Source: Mesorhizobium prunaredense (lineage in GTDB: Bacteria > Pseudomonadota > Alphaproteobacteria > Rhizobiales > Rhizobiaceae). From it: 64,000 bases of DNA. Made by a program: the position numbers and the translations under genes. A model generated the notes under the pieces. The model was not told the origin of the DNA. It ran no database searches and worked only from the letters and a program-made list of their open reading frames with translations. The stretch lies in the NCBI RefSeq assembly GCF_900156895.1, contig NZ_FTPD01000005.1, forward strand, positions 145,977 through 209,976, in the 5' to 3' direction. The number at the start of each line of letters is the position of its first letter. The stretch's first letter is position 1. Below are positions 16,727 to 29,600 of the stretch, piece after piece.

Positions 16727-17413
16727 TTACGCGGCTTTCCGGATCGCGCCGTCGGCTGCCTGCCTGATGGCGCCGATATTGGCGCGATAGGCCGCCTCGG
16801 CGCCGCCCTTGAAGATGGCCGAGCCGGCGACCAGCACATTGGCGCCGGCCGCGGTGACCAGCGGAGCGGTCTCGGGGGTGACGCCGCCGTCGATCTCGAT
16901 GTCGATCGGGCGATTGCCGATCAGCGCCTTGACCCGCCTGACCTTGTCGACGACCGCCGGAATGAACGCCTGGCCGCCGAAGCCCGGATTGACCGTCATC
17001 AGAAGCACCAGATCGAGCCGGTCGAGCACATATTCGATGACGCTTTCCGGCGTCGACGGGTTCAGCGACACGCCGGCCTTCTTGCCGAGATTCCTGATCG
17101 CCTGCAGCGAACGGTCGAGATGCGGCCCGGCCTCGGCATGCACGGTGATGATGTCGCAGCCGGCATCGGCGAAGGCGGCGAGATAGGCGTCGGCCGGCGC
17201 AATCATCAGGTGACAGTCGAAGACCTTGTCGGTTCGATCGCGGATCGCCTTGATCACCGGCGGACCGAAGGTGATGTTGGGCACGAAATGACCGTCCATC
17301 ACGTCGAGATGGATCCAGTCGGCGCCCGCCCGGACGACCGCTTCGACCTCGTCGCCGAGCCGCGAGAAATCCGCAGAAAGCACCGAGGGGGCGATGATTG
17401 TCTTGGTACCCAT
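16727..17413 (-). CDS. rpe: Ribulose-phosphate 3-epimerase
   Basis: This 228-residue TIM-barrel enzyme has [13 protein letters not shown] at the N-terminus, the metal-site [14 protein letters not shown], and [10 protein letters not shown]. It interconverts ribulose 5-phosphate and xylulose 5-phosphate in the Calvin cycle (CbbE). The start is uncertain: ATG codons at 17,470, 17,428 and 17,413 are in frame. The last gives the usual family length and has GGAG nine bases upstream. The earliest lies four bases after the cbbX stop. Confidence 0.92.
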   Translation of the reverse strand: MGTKTIIAPSVLSADFSRLGDEVEAVVRAGADWIHLDVMDGHFVPNITFGPPVIKAIRDRTDKVFDCHLMIAPADAYLAAFADAGCDIITVHAEAGPHLDRSLQAIRNLGKKAGVSLNPSTPESVIEYVLDRLDLVLLMTVNPGFGGQAFIPAVVDKVRRVKALIGNRPIDIEIDGGVTPETAPLVTAAGANVLVAGSAIFKGGAEAAYRANIGAIRQAADGAIRKAA

Positions 17414-17474
17414 GGTCGTCGGCTCCATTCCGTCTTCGGTTTCCGGTCGCTGCACACCAACCGGCGTCATCTTG

Positions 17475-18413
17475 TCAGCGCGCCTTCGTTTCCGGTTCGC
17501 CTTCGAGCTTGCCTTCCGCGAATACGCGGCTGCCGCGAATATCGGATTCCTCAATGGTGATAAGGTCGGTCTTCGTCAACACCCGGTCGCGCGACGTGAA
17601 AAGCCGGTTGGCCTGGCGAAGCCGCGCCCGGTCGAGCCCATTGCGGACCGAGCGAGCGTTGGAGAAATGCGGCAGCCGCATGCGGATCGGGAGATACTCT
17701 TCGAGCGCCTTGGCCGCCGCCTCGCTGAGACGATAATTCTGTTCCGCCAGCATGATCTCGGCGATCGATTTGAGCTCGCCGACGCCGTAGTCGGGAAAAT
17801 CGAGGTGGTGGGCGATGCGCGAGCGCATGCCGGGATTGCTGTTGAAGAAGCGGTCCATCTTGTCCTTGTAGCCGGCAAGGATCACAACCAGATCGTCACG
17901 GTTGTTTTCCATGCATTGCAGCAGGATTTCGATCGATTCCTGGCCGTAGTCGCGTTCGTTCTCGGGCTTGTAGAGATAGTAGGCCTCGTCGATGAAAAGC
18001 ACCCCGCCCATGGCGCGCTTGATCACTTCGCGGGTTTTGGGCGCGGTGTGGCCGACATACTGGCCGACGAGATCGTCTCGCGTCACCGCGACCATGTGGC
18101 CTTCGCGGACATAGCCGAGACGATGCAGGATTTCGGCCATCCTCAGCGCCACGGTGGTCTTTCCGGTACCGGGATTTCCGGTGAAGTTCATGTGCAGCGT
18201 CGGCGCGCCCGAGACCAGGCCGAACTTGCGGCGAAGCCGGTCGACCAGGAGCAGCGCCGCGATCTCGCGGATGCGGGTCTTGACCGGCTTCAGGCCAACG
18301 AGTTCGCGGTCGAGCTTGCCCAGCACCTCATCGATGTTGGACGCCTCGAACTCGGCCTGCAGATCGACTGGCGCGTCCGGCGCGGCAGTGTCCTTTGCTA
18401 TCGCGTCCAGCAT
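17475..18413 (-). CDS. cbbX: CbbX, red-type RuBisCO activase (AAA+)
   Basis: This 312-residue AAA+ ATPase has Walker [10 protein letters not shown], Walker [12 protein letters not shown] and the arginine-rich second-region [15 protein letters not shown]. CbbX remodels inhibited red-type RuBisCO by pulling the extended C-terminus of the large subunit and is activated by RuBP. It follows cbbS by eight bases, the usual place in form IC operons. The ATG is unambiguous. Confidence 0.96.
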   Translation of the reverse strand: MLDAIAKDTAAPDAPVDLQAEFEASNIDEVLGKLDRELVGLKPVKTRIREIAALLLVDRLRRKFGLVSGAPTLHMNFTGNPGTGKTTVALRMAEILHRLGYVREGHMVAVTRDDLVGQYVGHTAPKTREVIKRAMGGVLFIDEAYYLYKPENERDYGQESIEILLQCMENNRDDLVVILAGYKDKMDRFFNSNPGMRSRIAHHLDFPDYGVGELKSIAEIMLAEQNYRLSEAAAKALEEYLPIRMRLPHFSNARSVRNGLDRARLRQANRLFTSRDRVLTKTDLITIEESDIRGSRVFAEGKLEGEPETKAR

Positions 18414-18421
18414 GGTTTCGG

Positions 18422-18856
18422 CTAGCTCCGCTCGCCTTCGGGCCTGTCGGTCGCATAAGGCACGATCGAATAGCCCTGGCTGCGGCCGTCGCGCTCCTGG
18501 CGCAGCAGCCGGAACCCGGGTTCGTTGGGCGGCCGGTTGACGATGAACGACATGCGCGGCGCTTCCCAGCCCTTGCTCGAATCGAAGGCGGTGACCCGGA
18601 CATACATGTTGGGCATGGCTTTGCGGCAGTTGTTGACTTCAAGCAGGATGCCCGCCGGGTCCTTCAGGTCGAACATCGGGTTGCCGTACATTTCCCAATA
18701 GGTATTTCGCGGATGCGGATCGTCGGTGTACTCGACGCTGACCGCCCAGTGGTTTTTCAGCGCGTATTTGATCTGCGCCGAAATCTGCTCATCGGTCAGG
18801 TCGGGCAGGAACGAAAACTGTCCCTGCGTGACCTTGTTTCCCGGATTGGTCATCAT
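18422..18856 (-). CDS. cbbS: RuBisCO small subunit
   Basis: This 144-residue protein has the red-type small-subunit pattern: [12 protein letters not shown] at the N-terminus, [11 protein letters not shown] centrally, and a long C-terminal extension ([14 protein letters not shown]) that forms the beta-hairpin barrel seen in form IC/ID enzymes. Two ATG codons are adjacent (18,856 and 18,853). It directly follows cbbL. Confidence 0.96.
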   Translation of the reverse strand: MMTNPGNKVTQGQFSFLPDLTDEQISAQIKYALKNHWAVSVEYTDDPHPRNTYWEMYGNPMFDLKDPAGILLEVNNCRKAMPNMYVRVTAFDSSKGWEAPRMSFIVNRPPNEPGFRLLRQERDGRSQGYSIVPYATDRPEGERS

Positions 18857-18874
18857 GGCGACGGTTCCTTTCGT

Positions 18875-20389
<1,515 letters not shown>

Positions 20390-21469
20390 TCAGGCGGCTT
20401 TCGCGGTTGCGATTTGCGGATCGAGTTTTCCCGCGGCGTAACGTTTGGCCATCTCGTCCATGGCGATGACCCTGATCTTCGAGGCGTTGCCGGCGGTGCC
20501 GAAGCGCTCGAAGCGATCGCGGCAAAGGTCGCGCAGGGCATCCATGGCGGGTTTCAGGAATTTGCGCGGATCGAATTCGCGCGGGTCCTCCGTCGCGACG
20601 CGGCGGAACTGCCCGGCCATGGCCATGCGGCAATCGGTGTCGATGTTGACCTTGCGCACGCCGTAGCGGATGCCGCGCTCGATCTCCTCGACCGGAACGC
20701 CAAAGGTCTGGGGCATCTCGCCGCCATATCGGTTGATGACGTCCTGCAGTTCCTGCGGCACCGAGGAAGAGCCATGCATGACCAGATGCGTGTTGGGCAG
20801 CTTTTCGTGGATCGCCTCGATCACCTGCATGGCGAGGATGCCGCCGTCGGGCTTGCGGCTGAATTTGTAGGCGCCGTGCGAGGTGCCGCAGGCGATCGCC
20901 AGCGCGTCGACCTGGGTGGCGGTGACGAAGTCGACCGCCTGATCGGGATCGGTCAAAAGCTGGTCGTGGGAAAGCACACCTTCGGCGCCATGCCCATCCT
21001 CGGCCTCGCCCTGGCCGGTTTCCAGCGAGCCGAGCACGCCGAGCTCGCCTTCGACGGAAGCGCCGACCCAATGCGCCATGCGTGCGACACGTTCGGTGAT
21101 GGCGACGTTGTAGTCGTAGCTCGCCGGCGTCTTGGCGTCCGCCATCAACGAGCCGTCCATCATCACCGAGGTGAAGCCGTGGCGGATCGCCGAAAGACAG
21201 GTGGCTTCGTTGTTGCCGTGGTCCTGATGGATGCAGAGCGGTATGGCCGGATGCATTTCGGTCAACGCCTCCATCATCTTGGCCAGCATGATGTCGTTGG
21301 CATAGGAGCGGGCGCCGCGCGAGGCCTGGATGATGACCGGCGCGTCGCAGGCCCTGGCCGCCTCCATGATGGCGAGGCCCTGTTCCATGTTGTTGATGTT
21401 GAATGCCGGAACGCCGTAGCCGTGCTCGGCGGCATGGTCGAGAAGCTGGCGAAGGGTGATGCGGGCCAT
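20390..21469 (-). CDS. cbbA: Class II fructose-bisphosphate aldolase, Calvin type
   Basis: This 359-residue class II aldolase has the zinc-binding HQDHGNN and the conserved [16 protein letters not shown] and GSSSVPQE mark the phosphate loop, and the CbbA-type [10 protein letters not shown] follows. It condenses triose phosphates to fructose or sedoheptulose bisphosphate. It lies between transketolase and RuBisCO, as in many proteobacterial cbb operons. Confidence 0.95.
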   Translation of the reverse strand: MARITLRQLLDHAAEHGYGVPAFNINNMEQGLAIMEAARACDAPVIIQASRGARSYANDIMLAKMMEALTEMHPAIPLCIHQDHGNNEATCLSAIRHGFTSVMMDGSLMADAKTPASYDYNVAITERVARMAHWVGASVEGELGVLGSLETGQGEAEDGHGAEGVLSHDQLLTDPDQAVDFVTATQVDALAIACGTSHGAYKFSRKPDGGILAMQVIEAIHEKLPNTHLVMHGSSSVPQELQDVINRYGGEMPQTFGVPVEEIERGIRYGVRKVNIDTDCRMAMAGQFRRVATEDPREFDPRKFLKPAMDALRDLCRDRFERFGTAGNASKIRVIAMDEMAKRYAAGKLDPQIATAKAA

Positions 21470-21483
21470 TTTTGGGGTCCTTC

Positions 21484-23490
21484 CTAGATGATGAGCTTCA
21501 GCGCCGCTGCGGCGACGGCTTCGGGCGTGATGTCGAAATGCCGGTAGAGATCCGGGGCAGGGGCGCTGGCGCCGAAACCGGCCATGCCGACGAACACGCC
21601 GGTATCGCCGATCCAGCGGTCCCAGCCGAGCCGTGCTGCGGCTTCGACGGCGATGCGCGGCGCCGAGCCGAGGACGGCCTTGCGGGTGCTGGCATCCTGT
21701 TCCTCAAACAGCTCCCAGCACGGCATCGAGACGACCGCGGCGGCGATGCCGTGCTCGGCCTCCAGCCGTTCGGCGGCGGCAACGGCGATCTCGACCTCCG
21801 AGCCGGTGGCGATCAGCGTCACGGCGCGGTGGCCGGCTGGCTCGCGCAGGATGTAGGCGCCCTGGCTCGACCGGTTCTCGTCGCTATGTGTGTGGCGCAG
21901 CATCGGCAGGTTCTGCCGCGAGAGCACCAGCACGCTCGGCCGGTTCTTGCTCTTCAGCGCCAGTTCCCAGCACTCCGCCGTCTCGATGATGTCGGCCGGA
22001 CGGAAGACGTTGAGGTTGGGCGTCGCCCGCAGCATCGCCAGGTGCTCGATCGGCTGATGGGTCGGGCCGTCCTCGCCGAGACCGATGGAATCATGGGTCA
22101 TCACATAGATGACGCGCTGGCCCATCAGCGCCGAAAGCCGCATCGCGCCGCGCGCATAGTCGGCGAAGCACAGGAAGGTGCCGCCATAAGGCACGAAGCC
22201 GCCATGCAGCGCGATGCCGTTCATGGCCGCGGCCATGCCATGCTCGCGGATGCCGTAGTGGATGTAGCGGCCGGCATAGGCACCAGGCGCTATGCGATCC
22301 ATCCCCTTGGTGATCGTCAGGTTCGAATGCGTCAGATCGGCGGAGCCACCGACGGTCAGCTCGGTTGCGGCGTTGATGGCGGCGAGCGCCATTTCGGAGG
22401 CTTTTCGCGTTGCGACCTTGGTCGCCTTTTCGACATGCTCCTTGCGGAAAGCGCCGAGCGCTTCGAAGACCGCGTCGGGCAGGGCGCCGGCGACCGCACG
22501 CTCGAAGGCCTCGCGCTGCGGCGAAGCGGCAAGCCGCTGCTCCCAGGCGTGCCGCGCCGCTTGCCCGCGCTCGGCAATTTCGCGCCAGGCGAAAAGGATG
22601 TCGTCCGGCACCTCGAACGGCGCGCAGGCCCAGCCGATGTTCTCGCGCGTCGCGGCGATCTCGGCATCGCCCAGCGGCGCGCCATGCGTCTTTTCCGAGC
22701 CGCCCAGATTGGGCGCGCCCTTGCCGATCACCGTGCGGCAGGCGATCAGCGACGGCCGGTCCGACTGCTGCGCGGATTCGATTGCCGCAGCGACGGCTTC
22801 GGTGTCGTGGCCGTCCACCGACTGGACATGCCATCCAGCGGCTTCGAACCGGGCCGGCTGGTCCATCGATGTCGACAGCGAAGTCGGTCCGTCGATCGAG
22901 ATCGCATTGTCGTCCCAGAAGACGATCAGCCGGGCGAGCTTCAGGTGACCGGCAAGGTCGATCGCCTCGTGGCTGATGCCTTCCTGCAGGCAGCCGTCGC
23001 CGGCGATCGCGTAGGTGAAATGGTCGACGAGATCGGCGCCGTGGCGGGCAGCAAGCATGCGCTCGGCCAGCGCCATGCCGACGGCGGTCGAGATGCCTTG
23101 TCCAAGCGGACCGGTCGTCGTCTCGATGCCAAGCGCATGGCCATATTCGGGATGTCCGGCGGTGCGGCTGCCCAGCTGGCGAAACCGCTGCAATTGCTCG
23201 ATCGGCATGTCTTCGTAGCCGAGCAGGTAATGCAGCGCATATTGCAGCATCGAGCCGTGCCCGGCCGAAAGCACGAAGCGGTCGCGATCAGGCCAGTTGG
23301 GCGCCGACGGATCGATGTTGATGAAGCGGCCGAACAGCACCGTCGCGACGTCGGCCATGCCCATCGGCATGCCCGGATGGCCGGAATTGGCCTTTTGGAC
23401 GCTGTCCATCGCCAATGCGCGAATGGCATTTGCCATATCGCGCTCCGAGACGGCGGCGACGGGCTTCAGGGCTGCTGCTTGGCTGTTCAT
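21484..23490 (-). CDS. cbbT: Transketolase
   Basis: This 668-residue enzyme is full length. The thiamine diphosphate site shows [12 protein letters not shown] and the central region shows TDLRTHS-like transketolase blocks ([46 protein letters not shown]). It moves two-carbon units in ribulose 5-phosphate regeneration. GAGGA lies six bases before the ATG. Its operon position supports the Calvin-cycle isozyme CbbT. Confidence 0.96.
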   Translation of the reverse strand: MNSQAAALKPVAAVSERDMANAIRALAMDSVQKANSGHPGMPMGMADVATVLFGRFINIDPSAPNWPDRDRFVLSAGHGSMLQYALHYLLGYEDMPIEQLQRFRQLGSRTAGHPEYGHALGIETTTGPLGQGISTAVGMALAERMLAARHGADLVDHFTYAIAGDGCLQEGISHEAIDLAGHLKLARLIVFWDDNAISIDGPTSLSTSMDQPARFEAAGWHVQSVDGHDTEAVAAAIESAQQSDRPSLIACRTVIGKGAPNLGGSEKTHGAPLGDAEIAATRENIGWACAPFEVPDDILFAWREIAERGQAARHAWEQRLAASPQREAFERAVAGALPDAVFEALGAFRKEHVEKATKVATRKASEMALAAINAATELTVGGSADLTHSNLTITKGMDRIAPGAYAGRYIHYGIREHGMAAAMNGIALHGGFVPYGGTFLCFADYARGAMRLSALMGQRVIYVMTHDSIGLGEDGPTHQPIEHLAMLRATPNLNVFRPADIIETAECWELALKSKNRPSVLVLSRQNLPMLRHTHSDENRSSQGAYILREPAGHRAVTLIATGSEVEIAVAAAERLEAEHGIAAAVVSMPCWELFEEQDASTRKAVLGSAPRIAVEAAARLGWDRWIGDTGVFVGMAGFGASAPAPDLYRHFDITPEAVAAAALKLII

Positions 23491-23500
23491 GGCGTCCTCC

Positions 23501-24373
23501 TCACGACACTCGGTTCTTGCGTTCGATCAATTGCAGGATGAGCGGCGTCAGGATCAGCTGCATGGCAAGATCGAGCTTGTTGCCTGGCACCACTATGGAA
23601 TTCGGCCGCGACATGAAGGAGTCGTGGATCATCGAAAGCAGGTAAGGGAAATCGATGCCGCGCGGATTGGCGAAGCGGATGACCAGCATCGATTCGTCGG
23701 GCGTCGGGATCCAGCGGGCGATGAACGGGTTGGACGTGTCGACGATCGGCACGCGCTGGAAGTTGATGGCGGTCTGCGAGAACTGCGGGACGATGTAGCG
23801 GACATAGTCCGGCATGCGGCGCAGGATGACGTCCATCACCGCCTCGGTGGAATAGCCGCGGGTTGCCCGGTCACGATGGATCTTCTGGATCCATTCGAGA
23901 TTGATGACCGGCACCACGCCGATCCTGAGGTCAGCGTGCCTGGCCAGGTCTATCTTGTCAGTGACGACGCAGCCATGCAGGCCCTCGTAGAAGAGCAGGT
24001 CGCTCGGCGGGAATTCGCGCCATTCGGTGAATTGTCCCGGCGGCGTGCCGTACTGCTTCTCCTCGTCCTCGTCATGGATGTAGGTGCGGGTCTTGCCGGT
24101 TCCACGGCGGCCATATTCCTCAAACACCTCTTCGAGGATTGCGAGCTCGTTGGCCTCGGCATGGAAGTGGGTGAAGTTCGGATTTCCGGCCTTCTCCTGC
24201 TCGGCCACCTTGACCTTCATCGTGGCGCGGTCGTAGCGGTGAAAGGCATCGCCCTCGATGAAGGCGGCGTCGATGTTCTCGCGCCGGAAGATCAGCTCGA
24301 AGATGCGCTTGACCGAGGTGGTGCCGGCGCCTGACGACCCGGTGATGGTGATGATGGGGTGCTTTGCCGACAT
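23501..24373 (-). CDS. cbbP: Phosphoribulokinase
   Basis: This 290-residue protein is a bacterial class I phosphoribulokinase. It has P-loop GSSGAGTTS and the acidic [10 protein letters not shown], and it has [10 protein letters not shown] and [15 protein letters not shown]. It makes ribulose 1,5-bisphosphate from ribulose 5-phosphate and ATP, the committed Calvin step. It starts five bases after cbbF and is followed ten bases later by transketolase. Confidence 0.97.
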   Translation of the reverse strand: MSAKHPIITITGSSGAGTTSVKRIFELIFRRENIDAAFIEGDAFHRYDRATMKVKVAEQEKAGNPNFTHFHAEANELAILEEVFEEYGRRGTGKTRTYIHDEDEEKQYGTPPGQFTEWREFPPSDLLFYEGLHGCVVTDKIDLARHADLRIGVVPVINLEWIQKIHRDRATRGYSTEAVMDVILRRMPDYVRYIVPQFSQTAINFQRVPIVDTSNPFIARWIPTPDESMLVIRFANPRGIDFPYLLSMIHDSFMSRPNSIVVPGNKLDLAMQLILTPLILQLIERKNRVS

Positions 24374-24378
24374 GATGC

Positions 24379-25425
24379 TCAGGCCCTGAACAGGCCGCGG
24401 CGGCTGAACAGCGGTGCACGCTCGCCGATCGCGCTGGGCTCGGTGTGGTAGCGGGTGATGCGTGCGACTTCGCGCGCCGATCCGAACACCACGGGCACGC
24501 GCTGGTGCAGGCTCTCGGGTTCGATTTCGAGGATGCGGGTGATGGTGTCGGTGGCGGCGCCGCCCGCCTGTTCGATGAGATAGGCGATCGGGTTGGCCTC
24601 GTAGACGAGGCGCAGCCGTCCCTGGCGGTAACCCTTGCGCTTGTCGCCTGGATACAGGAATACGCCGCCGCGCATCAATATGCGGTAGCAGTCGGCGACC
24701 AGGGAGGCGATCCAGCGCATGTTGAAGTCCTTTCCGCGTGGGCCTTCAGTGCCTTCGAGGCAATCGTCGATGTAGAGCCGCACCGCCTCGTCCCAATGCC
24801 GGTAGTTGGCGGCGTTGATGGCGAACTCCTGGGTACGCTGCGGGATGATCCGGCTCTCGTAGGCCTGGACGAAGGTGCCGAGCCTGGTCGAGAGAACGAA
24901 GACATGCGTGCCGCTGCCGAGCGACAGAACCAGCGCCAGCTGCGGCCCGTAGATGAAGAAACCGGCGCCCAGCTGGTTCACGCCCGCCTGCAAAAAAGCG
25001 GCGGCCGGATTCGCATCCGGCGCGCCAGTTGCAGGGAGGAGCGAGAAAATGGTTCCGATCGACACGTTGGTGTCGATGTTGGAAGAGCCGTCGAGCGGGT
25101 CGATGGCGATGGCGAGAGGCGCCTGGCTGTCGAGCAGGACCGGCTGCTCCAGTTCCTCGGAGGCGTAGAGCGCGACCGGAGCGTGGCGCATGGCATCGAG
25201 GAAGATGTCGTCGGCGAAGATGTCGAGATCCTTCTGGATGTCGCCGTCGGCATTGGCGCTGCGCGTCCCGGCAAAGGCCGTGCCGAGCACCCCCTGATTG
25301 ATGGTGTTGCGGACCTTGGTGGCGGCCTGCGTCAGCTGACGGACGGTGGCGACGACTGCCGAACGCAGTTCGTCGGGCGGGCCGAGATAGGAATTCAGAA
25401 ATGCGTCGAGCGTTGCCGCTGGCAT
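24379..25425 (-). CDS. cbbF: Class I fructose-1,6-bisphosphatase
   Basis: This 348-residue phosphatase has the class I metal site AIDPLDGSSNIDTN and the substrate loop GVFLYPGDKRKGYRQGRLRLVYEANPIA in two parts. It may also act on sedoheptulose bisphosphate. The ATG at 25,425 follows GGGAGG, so an upstream TTG is discounted. It is the first gene of the Calvin operon, divergent from cbbR. Confidence 0.95.
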   Translation of the reverse strand: MPAATLDAFLNSYLGPPDELRSAVVATVRQLTQAATKVRNTINQGVLGTAFAGTRSANADGDIQKDLDIFADDIFLDAMRHAPVALYASEELEQPVLLDSQAPLAIAIDPLDGSSNIDTNVSIGTIFSLLPATGAPDANPAAAFLQAGVNQLGAGFFIYGPQLALVLSLGSGTHVFVLSTRLGTFVQAYESRIIPQRTQEFAINAANYRHWDEAVRLYIDDCLEGTEGPRGKDFNMRWIASLVADCYRILMRGGVFLYPGDKRKGYRQGRLRLVYEANPIAYLIEQAGGAATDTITRILEIEPESLHQRVPVVFGSAREVARITRYHTEPSAIGERAPLFSRRGLFRA

Positions 25426-25517
25426 CGTAACCTCCCGAACCAGCCGCAACTCCTCCGGCCGGATTGGGGAATGAGAACAAACGGCGCTGGATAAGTAAAA
25501 TTCAATAACTTTACTTT

Positions 25518-25540
25518 CATGCTAAAAAAAATTTAGTATG
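25518..25540. promoter_or_regulatory. Dyad in the cbbF/cbbR divergent promoter, likely CbbR site
   Basis: A near-palindrome with half-sites CATGCTAAA and TTTAGTATG is separated by five A residues; it mismatches only at one symmetric pair. It lies in the 119-base divergent intergenic region, just upstream of the cbbR start codon, in AT-rich DNA. LysR-type CbbR proteins bind dyads in exactly this place. The surrounding TTACTTT and TTTAG elements may be part of a longer operator. Confidence 0.55.
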
Positions 25541-25544
25541 GCGT

Positions 25545-26501
25545 ATGAGAAACCTCACGCTCAAGCAATTCAAGACCGTTCAGGCCATCATCAGCCATGG
25601 AAAAATTGTTAGCGCGGCCAAGGTGTTAGGCTTGTCTCCTCCAGCGGTGACGATCCAGTTGCGGCAGGTCGAGGAGGAGTTCCAGCTGGCCTTGTTCGAC
25701 CGGACGTCGGACGGCATGCGTCCGACTGCCGCAGGTCTGGCCTTCGTCGAGACGGCGCAGGCGATCGAGGAGCGGCTTCGCCTGCTCGAAGACAAGATGG
25801 ATGCGATCAAGGGCGTGCGCATCGGCAGCTTGCGGCTCGGCGTCGTTTCCACGGCCAAATACTTTGCGCCGCGGCTGATGGCCGGCTTCATGAAGGAACA
25901 TCCCGACATCGACATGCGGCTCGCCATCGGCAACCGCGCCGAAACCATCAACAGTCTGAAGAACCACGACATCGACATCGCGCTGATGGGACGCCCGGCG
26001 AGGGAAGTCCCGGTGCGTGCGTCGGTGTTCGGCGATCACCCGCTGGTCATCATCGCGCCGCCCGACCACAAGCTGGCCTCAGTGCGCGAGATATCCAAGG
26101 AGCGGATCGCCGAAGAGCATTTCCTCATCCGCGAGCCCGGCTCCGGCACGCGCATCTCGCTGGAAATATTCCTCAGCGACGTGCCCGGCCGCATCGACGA
26201 TCTCGGCGTCGAGATGGGCTCGAACGAGACGATCAAGCAGGCGGTGATGGCCGGGCTCGGCATTGCCTTCATCTCTGCCCACACCATCGCCGCCGAAACC
26301 GAAGCCGGCCGGCTGGTCATCCTCGACGTCGTCGGCATGCCGATCCGCCGGCAATGGTTTTCGGTGATGCGCAGCGATCACGCGATCTCGCCGGCGATGG
26401 CGACGTTCCACGATTTCCTGATGCGCAAGGGCGCGATGTACCTGCCCCTGTTCGGCAAGCTCTATCCGCACGAAGGACCGGACATTGGAGGTCGCGCCTG
26501 A
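25545..26501 (+). CDS. cbbR: LysR-type regulator CbbR
   Basis: This 318-residue LysR regulator has an N-terminal winged helix-turn-helix (LKQFKTVQAIISHGKIVSAA, residues 5-24, then LGLSPPAVTIQLRQVEEEF) and a periplasmic-binding-type effector domain. CbbR proteins sense metabolites such as RuBP, PEP or NADPH and activate the divergent cbb operon. The ATG at 25,545 lies within an AT-rich dyad region. The divergent position beside cbbF makes the assignment firm. Confidence 0.93.
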   Translation: MRNLTLKQFKTVQAIISHGKIVSAAKVLGLSPPAVTIQLRQVEEEFQLALFDRTSDGMRPTAAGLAFVETAQAIEERLRLLEDKMDAIKGVRIGSLRLGVVSTAKYFAPRLMAGFMKEHPDIDMRLAIGNRAETINSLKNHDIDIALMGRPAREVPVRASVFGDHPLVIIAPPDHKLASVREISKERIAEEHFLIREPGSGTRISLEIFLSDVPGRIDDLGVEMGSNETIKQAVMAGLGIAFISAHTIAAETEAGRLVILDVVGMPIRRQWFSVMRSDHAISPAMATFHDFLMRKGAMYLPLFGKLYPHEGPDIGGRA

Positions 26502-26665
26502 ATCGAGGGCGGAATGCCGCTGGCAGCCACCTACCAGGACGCCTAGTCCGATTTGCCGAGAGCTTTCAGGATCATTTGCAAGCGGTAAGGTCGTGCGACT
26601 GGCCCTGCGTATGTTCAGGCAAAGCCAGCGGCGAAATCTTGATCCGCCTGCTCGGCAACAGGGCC

Positions 26666-29600
26666 CTATTCAGCAGCAATTGCCGGGTGCATTTCCAGTT
26701 CCTCCGCCGCGCCCTCACGGACCTCGTCAGCAGTCGGCTTGATGCCGAACCACGCGGCGTAGAGCGCGGGAAGGAAGAGCAGGATCAGCACCGTGCCGAC
26801 CGCCGTGCCGCCGATCAGCGTATAGGCCATCGATCCCCAGAAGACGGAGTGCGTGAGCGGGATGAAGGCCAGCACGGCGGCGAGTGCTGTCAGGATCACG
26901 GGTCTCGTGCGTTGCACCGTGGCCTCGATCACGGCGTGATAGTCGTCAAGGCCGGCAGCTCGGTTCTCCTTGATCTGTTCGGTCAGGATCAGCGTGTTGC
27001 GCATCAGGATGCCGGCCAGTCCTATCATGCCCAGAATGGCGTTGAATCCGAAGGGCTGGTTGAAGGTGAGCAGCATCGGCACGACGCCGACAAGACCAAG
27101 CGGTGCCGTCAGCATCACCATGGACATCGTTGAGAAGGATCGCACCTGCAGCATGATAACAATCAGCATGGCGGCTATCATTGCCGGAAAGACTTTAGTC
27201 AGCGCGGTATTGGCCTTTTCGGCCTCCTCGATCGATCCGCCCAATTCGATGCGATAGCCGGCTGGAAGGGATGCAATCAGCGGCTGAAGGGCCTTCACGA
27301 TCTCCTTGGAAACCTCTGGAGGCTGAGTCGCTTCGTTGACATCCGAGCGGATCGTGATGACAGGCGTGCGATCGCGGCGCTTCAGGATCGGCTCTTCCAG
27401 ACGGATTTCCGAATGGCCGATCTGGTCGAGCGGAATCGGGCGACCGTCGCGGCTCATCAGTGAGAAATCCGCCAAACGTGTCGGATCCAGCCGCTCGCCG
27501 CCGGCGCTGCGTGCGACGATGGGGACGTTGCGGATGTCCTCGCGAACCTGCGTAACGGGGATGCCAGTGAGCAAGAACTGGAGTTGCTGGCCTACCTCCG
27601 CCGGCGACAGGCCGATCAGGTTCAGTCGATCCTGATCCGGGACGAAGCGGAGCACGGGTGTGCGATTGCCCCAATCGCGGTTGGCCTGACGCACGTCCGG
27701 GACGCCCCGCATGATGTCGAGCGCCTTCTCGGATATGCTGTAGAGTTGCGCGGGATCAGGTCCGATGATCCGGAACTCGACCGGGAATGGCGTGTAGGGG
27801 CCGAACACCAGTTGCGTGACGCGGACATTGGCCTCGGGTGCAAGCCCCTCTGCCACCGCCTCGCGCAGGCGGTGCTTCAACACCTCACGCGCCTCGGCGT
27901 CCTTGGTCAGCACGACGATCTTGGCGAAGGCAGGATCAGGCAGTTCCGGCGCCATTGCGAAAAAGAAGCGGGGTGCGCCCTGACCGACATAGCTGGTGAC
28001 GATCTTGGCCTCGGCTTGGTCGTCCAGCCAGCCTTCGAGCTTCTCGACCGTAGCGGTCGTCGTCTCGATGCTGGTGCCTTCCGGCAGGCGAACCTCCACC
28101 AGCACTTCGGGGCGGTCGGATGTCGGAAAGAACTGCTGTTTGAGAGACCCCATGCCGACAACGGAAAGCACGAAGGCGATGCCGACGATACCGCTGATTA
28201 TGAACTTGTGGCGCACGGCGAAGATGATGAGGCGCCGCAAGCGCCGATAATTGGGTGTGTCATAGATCGCGTGGTGACCGCCTTCGACCGGTTTGATCGT
28301 GGGCAGCATCTTGACGCCGAGGTAAGGTGTGAACACCACCGCGACGATCCAGGAGACGATGAGGGCGAACCCTACGACCCAAAAGATGTTGCCGGCGTAT
28401 TCGCCGGCGGTCGAGCGCGCGAAGCCCACCGGCAGGAAGCCGGCGATCGTCACGAGCGTTCCGGACAGCATCGGCGCCGCAGTGTGGCTCCACGCATAGG
28501 CCGCCGCCTTGATGCGGTCCATGCCTTCTTCCATCTTCACCACCATCACCTCGATGGCAATGATGGCGTCGTCCACGAGAAGACCGAGCGCCAGGATGAG
28601 GGCGCCGAGCGTGATGCGGTCGAAGAACCGGCCGGTCTCCAGCATGATGAGGAACACGACGGCTAGCGTCAGAGGGACGGCAGCCGCCACGACGATGCCG
28701 ACGCGCCAGCCGAGGCTCAACAGGCTCACCAAGAGCACCACACCGAGCGCCATCGCAAACTTCATCATGAATTCGTCGACCGCAGAGGTGATGTTGACGG
28801 CCTGGTCGGTGACCTTGTCGAGCGTCATCCCAAGTGGCAGTGTCTGTGTGATGGCTGCTGTCCTGTCCTCCAGCGCCTTGCCGAGCGCGAGACCATCCCA
28901 GCCCTCCTGCATGACAGCCGCGAGCATGATGGTGGGCTCACCCTGACGTCGGATGAGGTAGGTGGGAGGATCTTCATAGCCGCGCCGGACTTCGGCGATA
29001 TCGGAGAGCTTCAGCGTCCGCCCCGCCGCGGCAATCGGCGTGTCGGCGATCGCCTGTACGCTGTCATAAGCGCCGTCGACCCGGATGAAGACCCGCGGCC
29101 CCTGGGTGTCGATCGAGCCTGCCGGCGTGAGGGTGTTCTGCCGCTGCAAGGCGGCGACGATGTCCTGTGCCGACACGCCGAGGGTAGCCAGCTTGGCGTA
29201 GGAAAATTCGACGAATATCTGTTCGGGACGTTCACCAAGGATGTTGATCTTCTTGACGCCGGGGACGTGCAGGAGGTCCTGGCGGATCGCCTCGGCCTGT
29301 CTCGCCAACTCACGCATCGGCATGCCCTTGGCCTTCAGCGCGTAAAGGGCGAAGCTTACATCCGAATATTCGTCGTTGACGAAGGGCCCGAACACGCCGG
29401 ACGGCAGGTTGCGGGCTTCATCCCCGAGCTTCTTGCGAGCCTGGTAGAACTCCTCCTGCACGACAGATGGCGGTGTGCTGTCCTTCAGCGTGACCGTCAT
29501 ATACGCGTAACCCGGACGTGTGGTCGTCTCGACCCGGTCGTACCAGGTCATCTCCTGAAGCCGCTTCTCCAACGGTTCGGCGACGAGGTCCTGCATCTCG

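Noticed and set aside
21472..23541. Plus-strand open frame of 689 codons opposite transketolase
   Set aside because: Antisense shadow of a clear enzyme gene; composition rich in Arg, Gly and His typical of such shadows.
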